From: Agromyces archimandritae
GTDB taxonomy: Bacteria; Actinomycetota; Actinomycetes; Actinomycetales; Microbacteriaceae
Direction: 5' to 3'
Length of the DNA: 64,000 nt
NCBI RefSeq assembly: GCF_018024495.1
Contig: NZ_CP071696.1
Span: 310,001-374,000, forward strand
Position numbers and translations under genes: made by a program. The notes beneath the pieces were generated by a model. The model had not been told where the DNA came from and did not search any database. It saw only the letters and a program-made list of their open reading frames with translations. Of this stretch, positions 43,179-54,386 are shown piece by piece; position 1 is the first letter of the stretch; every line of letters starts with the position of its first letter.

Positions 43179-43205
43179 GCGGCGCGACGCAACGCGTCGC
43201 GCCGC
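43179..43205 (-). terminator. perfect 12-bp hairpin after tyrS
   Basis: GCGGCGCGACGC (43179-43190), loop AAC, GCGTCGCGCCGC (43194-43205): a perfect 12-bp stem 41 nt after the tyrS stop. No T-run follows in either direction, so it is a terminator candidate of the GC-only kind common in actinobacteria. Confidence 0.5.
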
Positions 43206-43245
43206 GTCGTCCCCAGCCGCAGACCACTGCCGATTCGCAACCCGA

Positions 43246-44550
43246 TCACCCTTCGACGAAGATGCCCGCGAGGGTCTTCTTGCCGCGCCGGAGCACGGCG
43301 AGACCGCCGGCGGCGACCCGGCCTTCGAGGGTCGCGTACTCGTCATCGATGCGGGCGTTGTCGAGCGACACCCCGCCCTGCTTGATCGCGCGCCGGCCTT
43401 CGGAGAGGCTCACGACGAGCCCGGTGTCGACGAGGAGCTGGGCGAGCGGGGCATCCACCGCCGCGGTCGTGTTCGGCAGCTCCTGCAGCGCCTGCCGCAG
43501 GGTGCCGGGGTCGAGGGCCGACAGGTCGCCTTGACCGAAGAGCGCTTCGCTCGCCGCGATGACGGCGCGTGCGGCCTCCTCGCCGTGCACGAGTTCGGTG
43601 ACCTCGACGGCGAGGCGCTTCTGCGCCTCCCGTCGGAAGGGCTCGCTCTCGACCTTGCGCCCGTACTCCTCGATCTCGGCGCGCGAGAGGAAGGTGAAGA
43701 TCTTCAGGCGCGAGACGACGTCGGCATCGTCGGTGTTGAGCCAGAACTGGTAGAACGCGTACGGGCTGCACATCTCGGCGTCGAGCCAGATCGCATTGCC
43801 CTCGCTCTTGCCGAACTTCGAGCCGTCGCTGTTCGTGATGAGCGGGGTGCCGATGGCATGGAGCGAGGCGCCCTCGACGCGATGGATCAGGTCGGTGCCG
43901 CTCGTGAGGTTGCCCCACTGGTCGCTGCCGCCCGTCTGCAGCACGCAGTCGTACTGGCGGTACAGCTCGAGGTAGTCGAAGCCCTGCAGGATCTGGTAGC
44001 TGAACTCGGTGTACGAGATCCCGGCATCGGAGTTCAGCCGGCTGGCGACCGCATCCTTCTTCAGCATCGTGCCGACGCGGAAGTGCTTGCCGACGTCGCG
44101 GAGGAAGTCGATCGCGCTGAGCCCGGCCGTCCAGTCGAGGTTGTTGACGAGGCGCACCGCGTTCTCGCCCTCGTCCGAGAGGAAACGGGAGACCTGCCGT
44201 TGCAGCCGTGCGACCCACTCGGCGACGGTCTCCTTGGTGTTCAGGGTGCGCTCGGCCGTGGGGCGGGGGTCGCCGATGAGGCCCGTGGACCCGCCGACGA
44301 GTCCGAGGGGGCGATGCCCGGCCAGCTGGATGCGCCGGAGCGTCAGCAGTTGGACGAGGTTGCCGAGGTGCAGGCTCGGCGCCGTCGGGTCGAAGCCGCA
44401 GTAATAGGTGACCGGGGGCCCTGCGAGGAGCTCCTTCAGCGCAGCTGCGTCCGTCGAGACGTGCACGAGCCCGCGCCAGTTGAGCTCTTCCCAGACATCG
44501 TCGAACGACGGATCGTTCCGCTGCGTGCTGAGGATCTCGGATTCTGACAC
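43246..44550 (-). CDS. tyrS: tyrosyl-tRNA synthetase
   Basis: A 434-aa class I synthetase attaching tyrosine to tRNA-Tyr. The HIGH-like motif is PSLHLGN (HLGN at 61-64), the KMSKS-like motif is KFGKS at 245-249, and the tyrosine pocket has GSDQWGNLTSG. A C-terminal S4 domain (about 370-434) contains SLSEGRRAIKQGGVSLDNARI. The GTG at 44550 stands 6 nt behind a TAGCCT box, which suggests leaderless translation. No T-box leader is present. It lies just upstream of the rRNA operon. Confidence 0.95.
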   Translation of the reverse strand: MSESEILSTQRNDPSFDDVWEELNWRGLVHVSTDAAALKELLAGPPVTYYCGFDPTAPSLHLGNLVQLLTLRRIQLAGHRPLGLVGGSTGLIGDPRPTAERTLNTKETVAEWVARLQRQVSRFLSDEGENAVRLVNNLDWTAGLSAIDFLRDVGKHFRVGTMLKKDAVASRLNSDAGISYTEFSYQILQGFDYLELYRQYDCVLQTGGSDQWGNLTSGTDLIHRVEGASLHAIGTPLITNSDGSKFGKSEGNAIWLDAEMCSPYAFYQFWLNTDDADVVSRLKIFTFLSRAEIEEYGRKVESEPFRREAQKRLAVEVTELVHGEEAARAVIAASEALFGQGDLSALDPGTLRQALQELPNTTAAVDAPLAQLLVDTGLVVSLSEGRRAIKQGGVSLDNARIDDEYATLEGRVAAGGLAVLRRGKKTLAGIFVEG

Positions 44551-44556
44551 GCACTC

Positions 44557-44562
44557 AGGCTA
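44557..44562 (-). promoter_or_regulatory. -10 box of tyrS
   Basis: TAGCCT on the minus strand ends 6 nt before the tyrS GTG, matching leaderless spacing. The divergent SatD-like gene shares this intergenic region. Confidence 0.5.
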
Positions 44563-44596
44563 GCAGCGGGCGCGCGAGGGCCTGCATGGCTCGATT

Positions 44597-44674
44597 CAGC
44601 TTGACGCTTGATGTTCTAGAACTTCAGGATAGGATCTTATGTAGATCGAATCCAGCTTGACGGCTGAAGGAGGA
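44597..44674 (+). promoter_or_regulatory. promoter/operator region of the SatD-like gene
   Basis: An AT-richer patch. CAGCTTGACG occurs twice as a direct repeat (44597-44606 and 44653-44662), each followed by a CTTGA/GCTGA-like tail. A perfect palindrome GTTCTAGAAC lies at 44613-44622. A possible promoter is TTGATG (44608-44613), 16 nt, TAGGAT (44630-44635). A strong GAAGGAGG ribosome site ends 3 nt before the ATG at 44677. The gene product has a C-terminal HTH, so autoregulation is plausible. Confidence 0.5.
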
Positions 44675-44676
44675 TC

Positions 44677-45408
44677 ATGTTCGTCATCACCGCCGACCAG
44701 GTCGGCAGCCGCACCGGGGACGACCTCGGTCGAGCCCTCGTCGAACGCCTCGACGCCCGCTTCGCCGGCGCCCTGCTGCTCCCCGCCGATCAGACGGCCG
44801 GCGACGAGGTGCAGTTCGCCCTCGCCGACCCCGGGGCCGCACTCGACGCGGTGCTCGAGCTCGCCCGGACCGGCCGATGGAGCACGGGCCTCGGCGTCGG
44901 CGGCATCCGCACGCCGCTGCCGGACGCCACCCGCAAAGCGACCGGCGGGGCGTTCATCGCCGCGCGAGAAGCCGTCGGCGAGGCCAAGCGCGCGGACGGG
45001 CGGTTCGCCCTCCGCGCCGAACCGGGGCCAGCGTCCGGCGCTGCCGCAGCCGAGCCGGACGCGGACGGCGCCGCACCCGACACCGACACCGGCATCGCGG
45101 CGGCGGACGCCGAAGCGCTCGTCCGGGTCCTCCTCGTGCTGCGCGAGCGGCGCACCGCGCAGGGCTGGGAGGTCGTCGACCTCATGGAGACCGGCATCAG
45201 CCAGAAGGACGCCGCCGCCGCCCTCGGCATCACCCCCTCTGCCGTGAGCATGCGCCTCGCAACAGCCGCATGGCGCACCGACCGTGCCGCACGCGAGGCG
45301 CTCGTGCGCATCCTCGACGCCCTCGACCGGGCCGCGGGCGGCGCATCCGCCTCCCCCGGCGGCGATCCGGAGACCACGACGGGTGCGAAGGCCGGCGCCA
45401 CCCCATAG
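44677..45408 (+). CDS. SatD-like protein with C-terminal helix-turn-helix
   Basis: A 243-aa protein. The N-terminal ~110 residues (FVITADQVGSR, LLLPADQTAGDEVQF, GLGVGGIRTPLP) resemble the SatD family, which is of unknown activity; about residues 115-145 are a low-complexity Ala/Asp/Pro linker. The C-terminal part has an HTH, TGISQKDAAAALGITPSAVS. The SatD gene of Streptococcus mutans is tied to acid tolerance, but no such role can be assumed here. The gene is followed after 44 nt by a membrane protein with which it probably forms an operon. Confidence 0.65.
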   Translation: MFVITADQVGSRTGDDLGRALVERLDARFAGALLLPADQTAGDEVQFALADPGAALDAVLELARTGRWSTGLGVGGIRTPLPDATRKATGGAFIAAREAVGEAKRADGRFALRAEPGPASGAAAAEPDADGAAPDTDTGIAAADAEALVRVLLVLRERRTAQGWEVVDLMETGISQKDAAAALGITPSAVSMRLATAAWRTDRAAREALVRILDALDRAAGGASASPGGDPETTTGAKAGATP

Positions 45409-45452
45409 GCTGCACGTGGCGCCCGCACCCGGCGGGCCCGGAAAGGTGCACG

Positions 45453-46070
45453 GTGTACGAGTTCGGTATCGCTTCCCTCCTCGTCTGGGCCGCGCTCGTG
45501 CTCTCGCTCGTCGCTGCGGCGGTGCTCTCCGTGCTCGCCTTCCTGAAGCCGAAATCGCACCTCATCTGGTTCGCCGCAGGCACCCTCGGCATCGCCGTCG
45601 TCGCGGCCGCCGCCGTGCCCGCGCCGGACCCGGTCGGCGGTGCGACCCTCATCGCCCTCCTCGGCCTCGTCGTCGCCGTCTTCGGCGGCAGCCCCGCCGC
45701 GATCACGGCGCTCGACCTCGCGATGGGCGCCTCGAGCGTTCCCGGCCTGCACGGCGGCATCCTCGTCGAGGGGCCCGCCACCCGCGCCGAGGCCCGCGCC
45801 GACGCCGCCGGCGGGGCGCCCGCGGAACCCCGCCGGCGCGAAGTGCTGCGCGGCGGGATCACGATCGGCGTGCTCGAACGCTTCGCGGCCGCCGGCAGCA
45901 TCGCCGCCGGCCTCCCCGAAGGCCTCGCCCTCGTCATCGCCGTCAAGGGCGTCGGCCGCTTCACCGAGCTCGAAGCCCCCGAAGCCCGCGAGCGCTTCAT
46001 CATCGGCACCTTCGCGAGCCTCATCTGGGCGACCGTCGCCGGGCTCGTCGTGCATCTCGCGATCCGCTGA
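45453..46070 (+). CDS. membrane protein of unknown function paired with the SatD-like gene
   Basis: A 205-aa integral membrane protein. Three hydrophobic segments lie in the N-terminal ~85 residues, then a cytosolic linker rich in Ala, Arg and Glu (with an EPRRREVLRGGI stretch). A further amphipathic/hydrophobic pair follows, and a final TM ends in VVHLAIR. The conserved-looking part is GVLERFAAAGSIAAGLPEGLAL. The GTG at 45453 has a GAAAGG ribosome site. I do not recognise a named family. The pairing with a SatD-like gene resembles the satD-satE neighbourhood, which is only an analogy. Confidence 0.6.
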   Translation: MYEFGIASLLVWAALVLSLVAAAVLSVLAFLKPKSHLIWFAAGTLGIAVVAAAAVPAPDPVGGATLIALLGLVVAVFGGSPAAITALDLAMGASSVPGLHGGILVEGPATRAEARADAAGGAPAEPRRREVLRGGITIGVLERFAAAGSIAAGLPEGLALVIAVKGVGRFTELEAPEARERFIIGTFASLIWATVAGLVVHLAIR

Positions 46071-46093
46071 CCGCAGCCGCGTCGAGGCCGCCC

Positions 46094-46699
46094 TCAGTCG
46101 TCGGCGTTCGCGTGCCGTTTGTACGGCGAGACGCCCGGGTCGCCCGGGATCCAGAACCGCCACGGGAACGCCGTACCGCCGCCCGGTCCGCTCACCCCCG
46201 TGCGCGGACCGGCGGCATGCGGCACCGGCCGCACCGGGACGCGGAGGTCGAAGGGCGGGGCGAGCAGATCGGATCCCTTCGCCGAGAGCGGCACCCCGAG
46301 CGCCTTCGAGAGGCGCCCCGGGCCGCGCGCCAGATCGCGGTCCTTCGCGCCCGGCCGCCGTGAGCGCGCGAGCTCGATGCCCTCGACGACCGTCGCACCG
46401 CGCATCAGGATGCCGGACGCAGTGCCCTTCGGCCGCGTCACGATGTTCAGGCAGGTGTGCATGCCGTACGAGAAGTACGCGTACAGGTGCGCCGGGTCGC
46501 CGAACATGGTGATGTTGCGCGGCGTCGGCCCCCGGAAGGTATGCGAGCCCGGGTCCTCCCCCGGGCCACGGTAGGCCTCGAGCTCCGACAGGCGGACGGC
46601 GACGCGGCCGTCCGGGGCGTCGTAGACGAGCACCGCGCCGAGCAGGAGCGGGGCCAGCAGCACCGGGTCGCGGTCGAAGAATCCGCGCCCCGGTGCCAC
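46094..46699 (-). CDS. mpg: 3-methyladenine DNA glycosylase (AAG/Mpg family)
   Basis: A 201-aa DNA glycosylase removing alkylated purines. The catalytic Glu is in LSELEAYRG and GSHTFRGPTPRN forms the flipped-base pocket; MFGDPAHLYAYFSYGMHTCLN is strongly diagnostic. The region RGPGRLSKALGV belongs to the DNA-binding face. I use the GTG at 46699 because no ATG is available near the family start; a CTG at 46714 that overlaps the argH stop is an alternative. It is the last gene of the arginine transcript, with no functional link to arginine. Confidence 0.85.
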   Translation of the reverse strand: MAPGRGFFDRDPVLLAPLLLGAVLVYDAPDGRVAVRLSELEAYRGPGEDPGSHTFRGPTPRNITMFGDPAHLYAYFSYGMHTCLNIVTRPKGTASGILMRGATVVEGIELARSRRPGAKDRDLARGPGRLSKALGVPLSAKGSDLLAPPFDLRVPVRPVPHAAGPRTGVSGPGGGTAFPWRFWIPGDPGVSPYKRHANADD

Positions 46700-46710
46700 G
46701 AGCTCGTCGT

Positions 46711-50265
<3,555 letters not shown>

Positions 50266-50269
<4 letters not shown>

Positions 50270-51186
50270 GCGGCACCTCCCTCGAGTCGGGCTCCGGGGC
50301 CGGGGACGACCTCGGTGCCGATGCCCTGCGTCGTGAAGACCTCGAGCAGGATGGAATGCGGCACCCGGCCGTCGATGATCGCCGCCTTCGCGACGCCGCC
50401 CTCGACGGCCTCGAGGCAGGCGGTCATCTTCGGGATCATGCCCGATTCGAGGCTCGGCAGCAGTTCGATGAGCTCGGGCACGTCGATGACCGAGACGAGC
50501 GACTCGCGGTTCGGCCAGTCGCGGTAGAGGCCGGCGACATCGGTGAGGATGACGAGCTTCGCGGCGCCGAGTGCGACGGCCAGCGCCGCCGCAGCCGAGT
50601 CCGCGTTGACGTTCAGGGACTGGCCGGGCCGGTCGCCGTCGGGCGCGATCGAGGACACCACGGGGATGCGTTCGGCCGCGAGTTCGGCGAGCACCGCGCT
50701 CGGATCGACGCGCACGACGTCGCCGACCTGGCCGAGGTCCACCTCGGCTCCGTCGACGAGCGCACCGCGGCGACGGCCCGTGAACAGGCCCGCGTCCTCC
50801 CCCGAGACGGCCGAGGCGAGCGGTCCGTGCTCGTTGATGAGGGAGACGAGCTCGCGGCTCACCTGACCCGACAGCACCATCCGAACGACGTCCATCGTCT
50901 CGGCCGTGGTGACGCGGTATCCGCCGCGGAACTCGCTCTCGATGCCGAGCCGGCCGAGCATCGCGGAGATCTGCGGGCCGCCGCCGTGCACGACGACCGG
51001 TTTGATGCCGGCGTAGCGGAGGTAGACCATGTCTTCGGCGAAGGAGCGCTGCAGTTCGGGGCTCACCATCGCGTTGCCGCCGAACTTCACGACGATGGTC
51101 TCGCCGTGGAAGCGCTTCAGCCAGGGCATGGACTCGATGAGGACGGCCGCCTTCGCGGCCGCATCGGAGGAGATCGTGTCGTCCAT
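50266..51186 (-). CDS. argB: acetylglutamate kinase
   Basis: A 306-aa kinase for the second step. The phosphate-binding region is [14 protein letters not shown] and [13 protein letters not shown]; the C-terminal ATP-binding stretch is [20 protein letters not shown]. An N-terminal helix of about 25 residues ([18 protein letters not shown]) is of the kind seen in arginine-inhibited hexameric kinases, so feedback inhibition by arginine is likely. The ATG at 51186 lies 7 nt after the argJ stop. The frame continues 36 codons upstream without family similarity. Confidence 0.93.
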
Positions 51187-51193
51187 CGCCGCC

Positions 51194-52345
51194 TCAGCTC
51201 GAGTACGCGCTGTTCTCGTGCACGTAGTCGTGCGTGAGATCGTTCGTGAGGATCGTCGCCGTCGCATCGCCCGCATGCAGCTCGATGAGCACATGCGTGT
51301 CGCGAGGGGTCAGGTCGACCTCTTCGCGGGGCCGGTCGGGCTGGCCGGCATGGCAGATGCGGACGCCGTTCATCGTGACGTCGACCTCGTAGGGGTCGAA
51401 TGCGGCCCGGGTGGTGCCGATCGCGGCCAGCACGCGGCCCCAGTTCGGGTCGTTGCCGAACACGGCGGTCTTGAACAGGGTGCTGCGGGCGACGGCGCGG
51501 CCGACCTCGACCGCCTCGTCCTCGCTGACGGCCCCCTGCACCTCGACCGCGATCGCGTGGCCGGCGCCCTCGGCGTCGTCCTGCAGCTGACGGGCGAGAT
51601 CGGCGCAGGCGCGCGTGAGGGCGTCGGCGAAGTCCTCGTGGTCCGGGTGGATGCCGCTGGCGCCGGATGCCAGCAGGGTGACCTGATCGTTGGTCGACAT
51701 GCAGCCGTCGGAGTCGAGCCGGTCGAAGGTGACCCGCGTCGCCCGGCGGAGCGCGGCATCCAGCACCTCGGCCGGGAGTTCGGCGTCGGTGGTGAGGACG
51801 ACGAGCATCGTCGCCAGGCCCGGCGCGAGCATCCCGGCGCCCTTGGCGATGCCGCCGATGCGCCAGCCGGCGCCGTCGACGACGACCGTCTTGGGGCGGG
51901 TGTCGGTCGTCATGATGGCGCGGGCGGCATCCGCTCCGCCGTCGGCCGCGAGCCCCGACGCGGCCAGGCGCACGCCGGCCTCGAGGACGTCGCCGTCGAG
52001 CTGCTCGCCGATGAGACCGGTCGAGCAGACGAGCACGTCGCCGGCGGAGACGCCGAGCACGGCGCCCGCGGCCTCGGCGGTGCGGTGGACGACCTGGAAG
52101 CCGGCGGGGCCGGTGAAGCAGTTCGCTCCCCCGGAGTTCAGGACGACCGCGGCGACCGTGCCGTCGACGATCGCCTGCTCCGACCACAGGATCGGGTTGG
52201 CCTTGGCGCGGTTGCTCGTGAAGACGGCCGCGGCGGCCTGCTTCGGGCCGCGGTTGACGACGAGGGCGAGGTCGGCGGCGCCGGATGCCTTGATGCCGGC
52301 TGCGACGCCGGCCGCTTCGAACCCGGCGGGTGCGGTGACGGTCAC
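51194..52345 (-). CDS. argJ: bifunctional ornithine acetyltransferase / N-acetylglutamate synthase
   Basis: A 383-aa enzyme recycling the acetyl group. The self-cleavage and nucleophile Thr is in [20 protein letters not shown]. The N-terminal half has [20 protein letters not shown], and the C-terminal half [15 protein letters not shown]. Presence of argJ gives the cyclic pathway; the enzyme may also make N-acetylglutamate from acetyl-CoA. The GTG start overlaps the argC stop (GTGA). Confidence 0.94.
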   Translation of the reverse strand: MTVTAPAGFEAAGVAAGIKASGAADLALVVNRGPKQAAAAVFTSNRAKANPILWSEQAIVDGTVAAVVLNSGGANCFTGPAGFQVVHRTAEAAGAVLGVSAGDVLVCSTGLIGEQLDGDVLEAGVRLAASGLAADGGADAARAIMTTDTRPKTVVVDGAGWRIGGIAKGAGMLAPGLATMLVVLTTDAELPAEVLDAALRRATRVTFDRLDSDGCMSTNDQVTLLASGASGIHPDHEDFADALTRACADLARQLQDDAEGAGHAIAVEVQGAVSEDEAVEVGRAVARSTLFKTAVFGNDPNWGRVLAAIGTTRAAFDPYEVDVTMNGVRICHAGQPDRPREEVDLTPRDTHVLIELHAGDATATILTNDLTHDYVHENSAYSS

Positions 52346-53385
52346 GGGGCGACTCCGTTCACGGGAAGGCCGAGACCCTCGGGCAGGCCGAGGGCGATGT
52401 TCGCGGACTGCACGGCGGCGCCGGCGGTGCCCTTGGCGAGGTTGTCGACGGCAGTGACGACGACGACGCGGCCGGCGTGCAGGTCGACGGCGAGCCCCAT
52501 GAGGGCCGTGTTGGCGCCGAGCACGTCGGCGGTGCGCGGGAACTGCCCCTCGGGCAGCAGCTGCACGAACGTCTCCCCCGCGTACGCGTCCTCCCAGGCG
52601 GCGCGGACGCTCTCAGGCGTCGCGCCGGGGGCGAGTTTCGCGCTGGAGGTCGCGAGGATGCCGCGCGACATGGGCACGAGCACAGGGGTGAACGACAGCC
52701 GCGGGTCCTCGGCGCCGGCCCAGCGGAGCGCCTGGGCGATCTCGGGCAGGTGGCGGTGCGTGCCGCCGACGGCATACGGGTTCGCCGAGCCGAGGATCTC
52801 GGAGGCGAGCAGGTGCGCCTTCAGGCTCTTGCCGGCGCCGGACGGGCCGACGGCGAGCACGGAGACGAGGTCGCCGGCGCCGATGACGCCGGCGCGGATA
52901 CCGGGGGCCAGCGAGAGGGAGACCGTCGAGGCGTTGCAGCCGGGTGCGGCGATGCGCCGCGTGCCGACGAGGCGGTCCCGCTGCCGGCCGTCGGCGCGGG
53001 GCAGTTCGGGCACTCCGTAGCTCCAGGCGCCGTGGAAGTCGCCGCCGTAGAACGCCGCCCAGTCATCCGCACCCTCGAGGCGGTGATCGGCGCCGCAGTC
53101 GACGACCAGGACGTCGTCCGGCAGAGCCGCGGCGATCGCGCCGGACGCGCCGTGCGGCAGGGCGAGGAAGACGATGTCGTGCCCCGAGAGGATCTCGGGG
53201 GTCGTCTCCTGCAGGGTGAGGTGCGCGTAGCCGCGCAGATGCGGTTGCACCGCGATGAGGGCCTGCCCCGCGTTCGCGTGCGCGGTGACGGTGCGCACCT
53301 CGAATTCGGGATGATCGGCCAGGAGGCGAAGGAGTTCGCCGCCCGCGTAGCCGGATGCACCGGCGATCGCGACCGAATACGTCAT
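52342..53385 (-). CDS. argC: N-acetyl-gamma-glutamyl-phosphate reductase
   Basis: A 347-aa NADPH-dependent reductase, the first structural gene of the cluster. The nucleotide loop is GASGYAGGE from residue 9; the catalytic Cys lies in [21 protein letters not shown] and VVDNLAKG-like ([18 protein letters not shown]) motifs are typical. The ATG has an AAGGTGG site 6 nt upstream, but TAAGGT with a 6-nt gap could also be a -10 box for leaderless transcription. An Arg-rich short ORF lies 86 nt upstream. Confidence 0.94.
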   Translation of the reverse strand: MTYSVAIAGASGYAGGELLRLLADHPEFEVRTVTAHANAGQALIAVQPHLRGYAHLTLQETTPEILSGHDIVFLALPHGASGAIAAALPDDVLVVDCGADHRLEGADDWAAFYGGDFHGAWSYGVPELPRADGRQRDRLVGTRRIAAPGCNASTVSLSLAPGIRAGVIGAGDLVSVLAVGPSGAGKSLKAHLLASEILGSANPYAVGGTHRHLPEIAQALRWAGAEDPRLSFTPVLVPMSRGILATSSAKLAPGATPESVRAAWEDAYAGETFVQLLPEGQFPRTADVLGANTALMGLAVDLHAGRVVVVTAVDNLAKGTAGAAVQSANIALGLPEGLGLPVNGVAP

Positions 53386-53470
53386 GGATCCACCTTAAGG
53401 GTCGAAGCTGCCAGGAACGGAGGCGGCGACACCCGCGGAACGGCCCCGGGCCGCTCGAACGCAGGGTCGC

Positions 53471-53557
53471 CTAGCTTCGGCGCTGCGCGAGGCCTCGGCG
53501 CACGCGGACCACGGCACGGCGGAGGCGTGCATCGGTGATCTGGCGGCGCGGGGACAT
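53471..53557 (-). CDS. arginine-rich 28-aa ORF upstream of argC, candidate leader peptide
   Basis: A 28-codon ORF from ATG 53557 to TAG. Its product begins MSPRRQITDARLRRAV and ends QRRS, with ten Arg among 28 residues (codons mostly CGC). A promoter-like -35 TTGCGC, 18-nt spacer and -10 TACGGT end 6 nt before the ATG, so it could be leaderless. It is on the same strand as argC, 85 nt ahead. A regulatory leader peptide is inferred only; Arg codons are common in GC-rich DNA, and no comparative evidence is available here. It might alternatively be a small basic protein. Confidence 0.4.
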   Translation of the reverse strand: MSPRRQITDARLRRAVVRVRRGLAQRRS

Positions 53558-53563
53558 GCAACG

Positions 53564-53593
53564 ACCGTATCCCCGCGGTACGGGCCGGCGCAA
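53564..53593 (-). promoter_or_regulatory. promoter of the arginine leader ORF / arg operon
   Basis: On the minus strand: -35 TTGCGC (53588-53593), 18-nt spacer, -10 TACGGT (53564-53569). The predicted start is at the ATG of the Arg-rich ORF. It could be the main promoter of the arg operon. No clear ArgR (ARG box) palindrome was recognised next to it. Confidence 0.5.
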
Positions 53594-53662
53594 ACCGGGA
53601 TCCCCCGAACGGACGACCCCGGACCGTACCGCAGGCCGATGCCCCGGCGGATGCCGCCCGTC

Positions 53663-53675
53663 TACCGTGACGAAC
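53663..53675 (+). promoter_or_regulatory. leaderless promoter of the DedA gene
   Basis: TACCGT (53663-53668) ends 7 nt before the ATG at 53676. There is no ribosome site, so a leaderless message is likely. Confidence 0.45.
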
Positions 53676-54386
53676 ATGGACGCTCTCGCCGATCTGCTCG
53701 TCTCCCTCGCGGCCTCGCCGTGGGTGCCCCTCGTGGTCTTCGCCGTCTGCCTCGTCGACGCCTTCTTCCCGCCCGTGCCGAGCGAATCGGTCGTCGTCGG
53801 GGTGGCGGCCATCGCCGGCGGCGGCACGTGGATCGTCGTCGTCGCGGCGGCGCTCGGTGCGATCGTCGGCGACAGCATCGCCTATGCGATCGGGCGCCGG
53901 ATAGGGCGGGCACGATTCGCCTGGATGCAGCGGCCGCGGGTGCGCCGGGCGGTCGTCCGGGCGGCCCGTTCGCTCCGCCGCCGGGGAGCGCTGGCGATCT
54001 TCACGGCCCGCTACATCCCGGTCGGGCGGATCGCCGTCAACGCGACGGCCGGTGCGACCCGGTACCCGTACCGGCGCTTCCTGCCGCTCAGCATCCTCGC
54101 CGGGGTCAGCTGGGCCCTGTACTCGACGTTCATCGGCGTCGCCGTCGGTCGCCTCTTCGCCGGGCAGCCGCTCGTGGCCGTCGTCGTCGCGATCGTCATC
54201 GCCGCCGGCATCGGCTGGGCGGTGGATGCCGCAGCACGCGCGGTCCGGGGCCGCAACGCCCGACGCCGCGCTGCCGGGCGTCTCGCCGAGCGGCACGGAG
54301 CAGCCGGGCAGGGAGTCACCGGCCAGGGGGCCGCCGCGGCGGCGAGCCCCCTGTCGGCGCTCAGTCGCGGATCGTCGCGCCCGTGA
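53676..54386 (+). CDS. DedA-family membrane protein
   Basis: A 236-aa polytopic membrane protein of the DedA (SNARE-associated) superfamily. The signature FFPPVPSE follows the first TM, and ALAIFTARYIPVGRIAVNATAG holds the conserved acidic/basic motif of the second re-entrant part; about five hydrophobic segments are seen. DedA proteins act as lipid (undecaprenyl-phosphate or phospholipid) flippases or in envelope homeostasis; which applies here is unknown. The basic C-terminal tail overlaps the end of pheT by 26 nt in a tail-to-tail arrangement. Confidence 0.85.
   Translation: MDALADLLVSLAASPWVPLVVFAVCLVDAFFPPVPSESVVVGVAAIAGGGTWIVVVAAALGAIVGDSIAYAIGRRIGRARFAWMQRPRVRRAVVRAARSLRRRGALAIFTARYIPVGRIAVNATAGATRYPYRRFLPLSILAGVSWALYSTFIGVAVGRLFAGQPLVAVVVAIVIAAGIGWAVDAAARAVRGRNARRRAAGRLAERHGAAGQGVTGQGAAAAASPLSALSRGSSRP

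Noticed and set aside
44551..44676. T-box leader for tyrS
   Set aside because: No T-box consensus or specifier stem; only 6 nt separate the -10 box and start codon.
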